64,000 bases of DNA from an uncultured Prevotellaceae bacterium (GTDB lineage Bacteria; Bacteroidota; Bacteroidia; Bacteroidales; Bacteroidaceae): positions 274,710 to 338,709 of the forward strand of contig ONNV01000003.1 of the NCBI GenBank assembly GCA_900319225.1, given 5' to 3'. Each line of letters starts with the position of its first letter. Position 1 is the stretch's first letter. This document shows, in pieces, positions 61,223 through 64,000 of this stretch. Made by a program: the position numbers and the translations under genes. The notes below the pieces were generated by a model, which was not told the DNA's origin, ran no database searches, and saw only the letters and a program-made list of their open reading frames with translations.

Positions 61223-61996
61223 TTCTTCAATGATATCAAAACAACTCCATCCAGGTGCATTCTGATATGCGTTTAGTGAACCATAAGGAACATACAAGGT
61301 TCTTAACAGATCAAGCTCAGAATCATGCGGCCCAATGAATTGAAAACTCCAATCCAATACTTCAGACATTGTATTATCTGTGTACTCAACATCTATTTTG
61401 GGAGGAGTTGAAGATTGACAATAAACTTCAGTCAATGTTCTTAGTGAAGCAAAAGCACTACTGCCTATAATCTTAACTTTCTCAGGAATAACTATCTTTT
61501 GCAATGAATTGCCATCAAAAGCCCAATTGCCTATAGAAGTAACATTTTCCCCTATTATCAGAGATGTAAGTTTAGATGATTCTTTTACAGAATCATTTGA
61601 TAATAGGTATTCTGTTATTGTTTCAATGAATGAGTCCGGTATTTCTTTTATAAGAGGAGGCAATTTTAGCGTCTCAATATTAGTACATCCTTGAAAACAA
61701 GCTCTTTCTATCTTCTCAACAGTCATTGGCAAAGACACATAAACAAGTGACTTACAATGATTAAAGCCTCCAATAGATATAGTCCTGTATTTGATTCCTT
61801 TTATATCATATGATTCAGGAATAATAAGAGAATCTAATTGAAAAGAATCACGGTTCTCAGGACCAATAACCTTTGCCGTTTTATTAAAATAAGAAATATT
61901 TACCGTTACTTCGTCAAAAACCACCTTCCTTGCACATACAGGAGTAGTAATAATTGCCAATAAAACAATTGATGATATGTATACGTGAGCTTTCAT
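61217..61996 (-). CDS. BspA-type leucine-rich repeat secreted protein, 259 aa
   Basis: A signal peptide (MKAHVYISSIVLLAIITTPV, then CA) is followed by leucine-rich repeats of the BspA/LRR_5 type: SLVYVSLPMTVEKIERACF, NIETLKLPPLIKEIPDSF, LTSLIIGENVTSIGNWAFDG and LQKIVIPEKVKIIGSSAF. The C-terminus has YVPYGSLNAYQNAPGW, the usual BspA capping motif. Such proteins bind host or bacterial partners. It is the last gene of the AT-rich right-end operon, five bases after the papain-like lipoprotein. Confidence 0.88.
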   Translation of the reverse strand: MKAHVYISSIVLLAIITTPVCARKVVFDEVTVNISYFNKTAKVIGPENRDSFQLDSLIIPESYDIKGIKYRTISIGGFNHCKSLVYVSLPMTVEKIERACFQGCTNIETLKLPPLIKEIPDSFIETITEYLLSNDSVKESSKLTSLIIGENVTSIGNWAFDGNSLQKIVIPEKVKIIGSSAFASLRTLTEVYCQSSTPPKIDVEYTDNTMSEVLDWSFQFIGPHDSELDLLRTLYVPYGSLNAYQNAPGWSCFDIIEEF

Positions 61997-62001
61997 TGTT
62001 C

Positions 62002-62886
62002 TTATTGATATACATTGAAGATAGTATCACCACATGCAGTTACTATGGGAAATTTTTTTCGATTAATTACAATAGGGATCGGATTCAAAGCTTCATATGA
62101 AGGATCCGAATAAAAAAGGTAAAGTGGTCCAAAAAGACCCGAACGTTCGACATAGTGTATAACATGCATATGTCCTATTTTCACTCCATTATCATTGCCG
62201 GTGAAATAAGCAAATGCGCCATTAATCGTAACATCTGTTTGTAGTTTATCATCATTACAATTTAATCCCCCATTTATACTACATTCTTGTGCCGCTGTAG
62301 GAATATCACTAAAGACCAAATCACCATCATCATATTTCTGACCAAATTTTTGGCGCAATGTGTTATCTGTAGCAATTCTTAAAGCTGCATCATATGTAAC
62401 ACCATTTCTGAGAGATTTAATATAAGCAAGTGTGAAACACGGACAATTTTTTTTATTATATTTTATATCAGCTTGCTCCCTATCTCCTCTTTTGATACGA
62501 GCCAGTTTTTTAGCACTTGAAAAATTATAATAAATTGCATTACTTTCTCTAACCCGGTCAGAAATATATTGAAATAATCTTTCCGAGATATTTATTTCAG
62601 AGCCATTTTTGACAGATGTAATCAGCTGACCATCTCTCATGGTATATTGGCATCTTTCATATGCCGAAAGAAATAATTGTCTTTCTTCATGCGTCGCATT
62701 AATTAGCAAACCATCATAATTCCAATCTAGGAACACGTCGAAATCATTAATTGATAGATGGGAACTATTATCTAATAAATAGACATCTTCAAATCCAAAA
62801 AAATCATCATTACTACAGCTAATAGCTGCAATTGAAAATAGCGAGGCAAGTAACGCCAACTTCAAACAATTACCAATTGATTTCAT
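62002..62886 (-). CDS. lipoprotein with possible papain-like cysteine peptidase residues, 294 aa
   Basis: No family that I recognise. The lipobox AISC has Cys24. In the middle, NCPCFTLAYIKSLRNG (Cys148 and Cys150) resembles a nucleophile helix. Further on, KIGHMHVIHYV carries His239, His241 and His244, followed after 17 residues by YLFYSDPSY (Asp261). A Cys-helix followed by a His strand and an Asp/Asn-Pro strand is the order of papain-like C39/C58-type peptidases; the match is by eye only. Low GC, six bases after the O-antigen-ligase-like gene. Confidence 0.55.
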   Translation of the reverse strand: MKSIGNCLKLALLASLFSIAAISCSNDDFFGFEDVYLLDNSSHLSINDFDVFLDWNYDGLLINATHEERQLFLSAYERCQYTMRDGQLITSVKNGSEINISERLFQYISDRVRESNAIYYNFSSAKKLARIKRGDREQADIKYNKKNCPCFTLAYIKSLRNGVTYDAALRIATDNTLRQKFGQKYDDGDLVFSDIPTAAQECSINGGLNCNDDKLQTDVTINGAFAYFTGNDNGVKIGHMHVIHYVERSGLFGPLYLFYSDPSYEALNPIPIVINRKKFPIVTACGDTIFNVYQ

Positions 62887-62892
62887 ATTCTT

Positions 62893-64000
62893 TTAATTAC
62901 TAGTAAATATAACACTTTCTTTTTTCTCACTTTCACTAAACAACAAATTCAAAGCTGTACTCTTTATCTGTTCCACCCTGAAAGACTGTACTTTCACAGG
63001 CTTGTTTACAATCTCTTGAGCTATCTTAATTGCACTAAGAGTATCGCCTTGTCCCCAATAAAGAGTCATCATATTTTCTAATGGCTCAAACCTGCAGGGT
63101 ATCATATGTAACGCATGTTGATATGCATTAATAGCCTGATCAATTTGCCCGGTATTCTCCAGATTATCCGCCAACAGCATCTGAACATCATAGTCATTCC
63201 ACCCTAATCTGCACTCCTCAGTAATCATCAGGCTTTCCTCATATCGCCCAATGTAATTGAGCTCGGCGGCATAATTATATAAGAACAGAGGGTTATGCTT
63301 CATCTGCGGTTTCATCTTCTCGTAATAGGGTAGCATTCGCTCCGTATGACCGGCAAGTGAACGCTTGGACATTTCTGCCCACTTAAGATCCAGATACATC
63401 ATACGTAATACAACCGCAAGCAATACAGAAAACAGTATTGGAAGAGTAATTCGCAAATTTTTAGGTGTTTCCCATACCTCGTTCCCTTCACCTTCACTAA
63501 AGAAAGCTGGGATGATGGCTATTGCAGATATAAACCAGACTGCCGCATAGTGGAACGGATAAGAGAACTGGCACATGACAAATACTGATGCTGTTACAGC
63601 CAATCCTATCACTTTGACATTCTCTCTGGAATTAAGCAAACGCTTAATCGTAAATACAAGCAGACACAAAGATATAGTAAGACCAACCAGTCCATAGTTA
63701 ACAGTAAGCTTTATGTATTCGTTAAACGGGTGTGTCACATTATCGGCCAGCATCACATACTGGGAATCCGGATGTATACTGAAATATGTAGCCTGAGCAT
63801 CCATATAGTGTTTCTCTATTCCACCTATCCCATAGCCAAAGAGAGGACGTTCCTTTATCATGTCCCAACATATTGACCAGACAAACAGGCGGCCATTAGC
63901 AGAACCAGTTTTAACGCGGTAAAGCAAAAAGGATAAAGCAACTGCTACTAAAACCAGTACTACCCATAACCATTTATGAGTCTTGAATAATGACAGAACC
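62893..64000 (-). CDS. O-antigen ligase/polymerase (Wzy_C) with C-terminal TPRs, 5' end beyond window
   Basis: The frame is open to the window edge (63999 is a codon boundary), so the N-terminus lies outside. The visible part starts after hydrophobic helices and has the conserved periplasmic loop with FGYGIGGIEKHYMD and HPFNEYIKLTVNYGLVG, the usual Wzy_C signature. Two or three more membrane helices follow. The last 150 residues are TPR-like (NYIGRYEESLMITEECR, NTGQIDQAINAYQHALHMIP). Such proteins ligate or polymerise surface glycans, or glycosylate proteins. It is the first of three tightly spaced genes. Confidence 0.85.
   Translation of the reverse strand, partial: VLSLFKTHKWLWVVLVLVAVALSFLLYRVKTGSANGRLFVWSICWDMIKERPLFGYGIGGIEKHYMDAQATYFSIHPDSQYVMLADNVTHPFNEYIKLTVNYGLVGLTISLCLLVFTIKRLLNSRENVKVIGLAVTASVFVMCQFSYPFHYAAVWFISAIAIIPAFFSEGEGNEVWETPKNLRITLPILFSVLLAVVLRMMYLDLKWAEMSKRSLAGHTERMLPYYEKMKPQMKHNPLFLYNYAAELNYIGRYEESLMITEECRLGWNDYDVQMLLADNLENTGQIDQAINAYQHALHMIPCRFEPLENMMTLYWGQGDTLSAIKIAQEIVNKPVKVQSFRVEQIKSTALNLLFSESEKKESVIFTSN

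Noticed and set aside
62002-62886. A plain hypothetical lipoprotein with nothing to add
   Set aside because: The Cys-His-Asp order was worth recording, although the peptidase call stays tentative.
1-64000. Prophage, transposase or restriction-modification genes
   Set aside because: I looked on both strands and found none; the only mobile-type signals are the non-coding repeats.

Overview
The window is chromosomal DNA from a member of the Bacteroidales (Bacteroidota). The evidence is the gene content (a BT_3928-type DoxX/thioredoxin-like protein next to tpiA, an ArgR-GNAT-ArgG-ArgC-ArgD arginine operon, a GH97 glycosidase, a 6-bladed beta-propeller lipoprotein, inositol-phosphate synthase, a secreted protein with a gingipain-adhesin-like module) and the promoters, which repeatedly show the Bacteroidetes -7 box TAnnTTTG. 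Most of the window looks near 50% GC; about 61.2-64.0 kb is clearly AT-richer. I see no prophage, IS transposase, rRNA or CRISPR array.

Layout. 1-6.6 kb: a GPH sugar symporter (cut by the left edge), then an operon acetyltransferase-like protein/parE/coaD/S41 protease. 6.7-7.9 kb: a CAT-anticodon tRNA divergent from ribF and a CPBP protease. 8.7-12.3 kb: topA-aroK-argB. 12.5-18.8 kb: SpmAB-like protein/ybeY/TPR giant/outer-membrane barrel. 18.9-27.2 kb: ruvB, an alpha-2-macroglobulin and a 6-bladed lipoprotein. 27.4-32.2 kb: AraC-type regulator, HEAT protein, Fur-like regulator, purA, zinc peptidase, hisS. 32.4-34.4 kb: dnaG. 34.5-44.3 kb: a tightly packed leftward run pdxJ-exbB-exbD-tonB-DJ-1-recG-M23-DUF1599-BT_3928-tpiA-SPOR-folE. 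44.4 kb: nadK. 45.4-49.0 kb: a secreted adhesin-like protein. 49.3-54.0 kb: the arginine operon (argB lies apart, with topA). 54.2-57.1 kb: inositol-phosphate synthase, a nine-copy tandem repeat and two small membrane proteins. 57.1-60.4 kb: GH97 and an ECF sigma factor with a membrane partner. 60.7-61.0 kb: divergent tRNA-Pro and tRNA-Phe. 61.2-64.0 kb: a leftward operon O-antigen-ligase-like/papain-like lipoprotein/LRR protein, probably accessory.

The genes are mostly core; the unusual material is between them. (1) All three tRNA genes are followed by two reverse-complement copies of their own 3' end. (2) Two inverted copies of a ~104-bp structured core, each enclosed in a different, unrelated long palindrome, flank the secreted-adhesin gene. 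(3) Four 31-nt hairpins share a loop (AAGGGGWCGKTT) but have covarying stems. (4) Nine 83-bp tandem units each hold two interleaved palindromes in a pseudoknot order. (5) Two other palindromes are built on GGGACWGTCCC. Together they suggest a genome in which inverted duplications at gene ends are made or kept repeatedly. The mechanism is unknown, and no transposase that might drive it is in the window.
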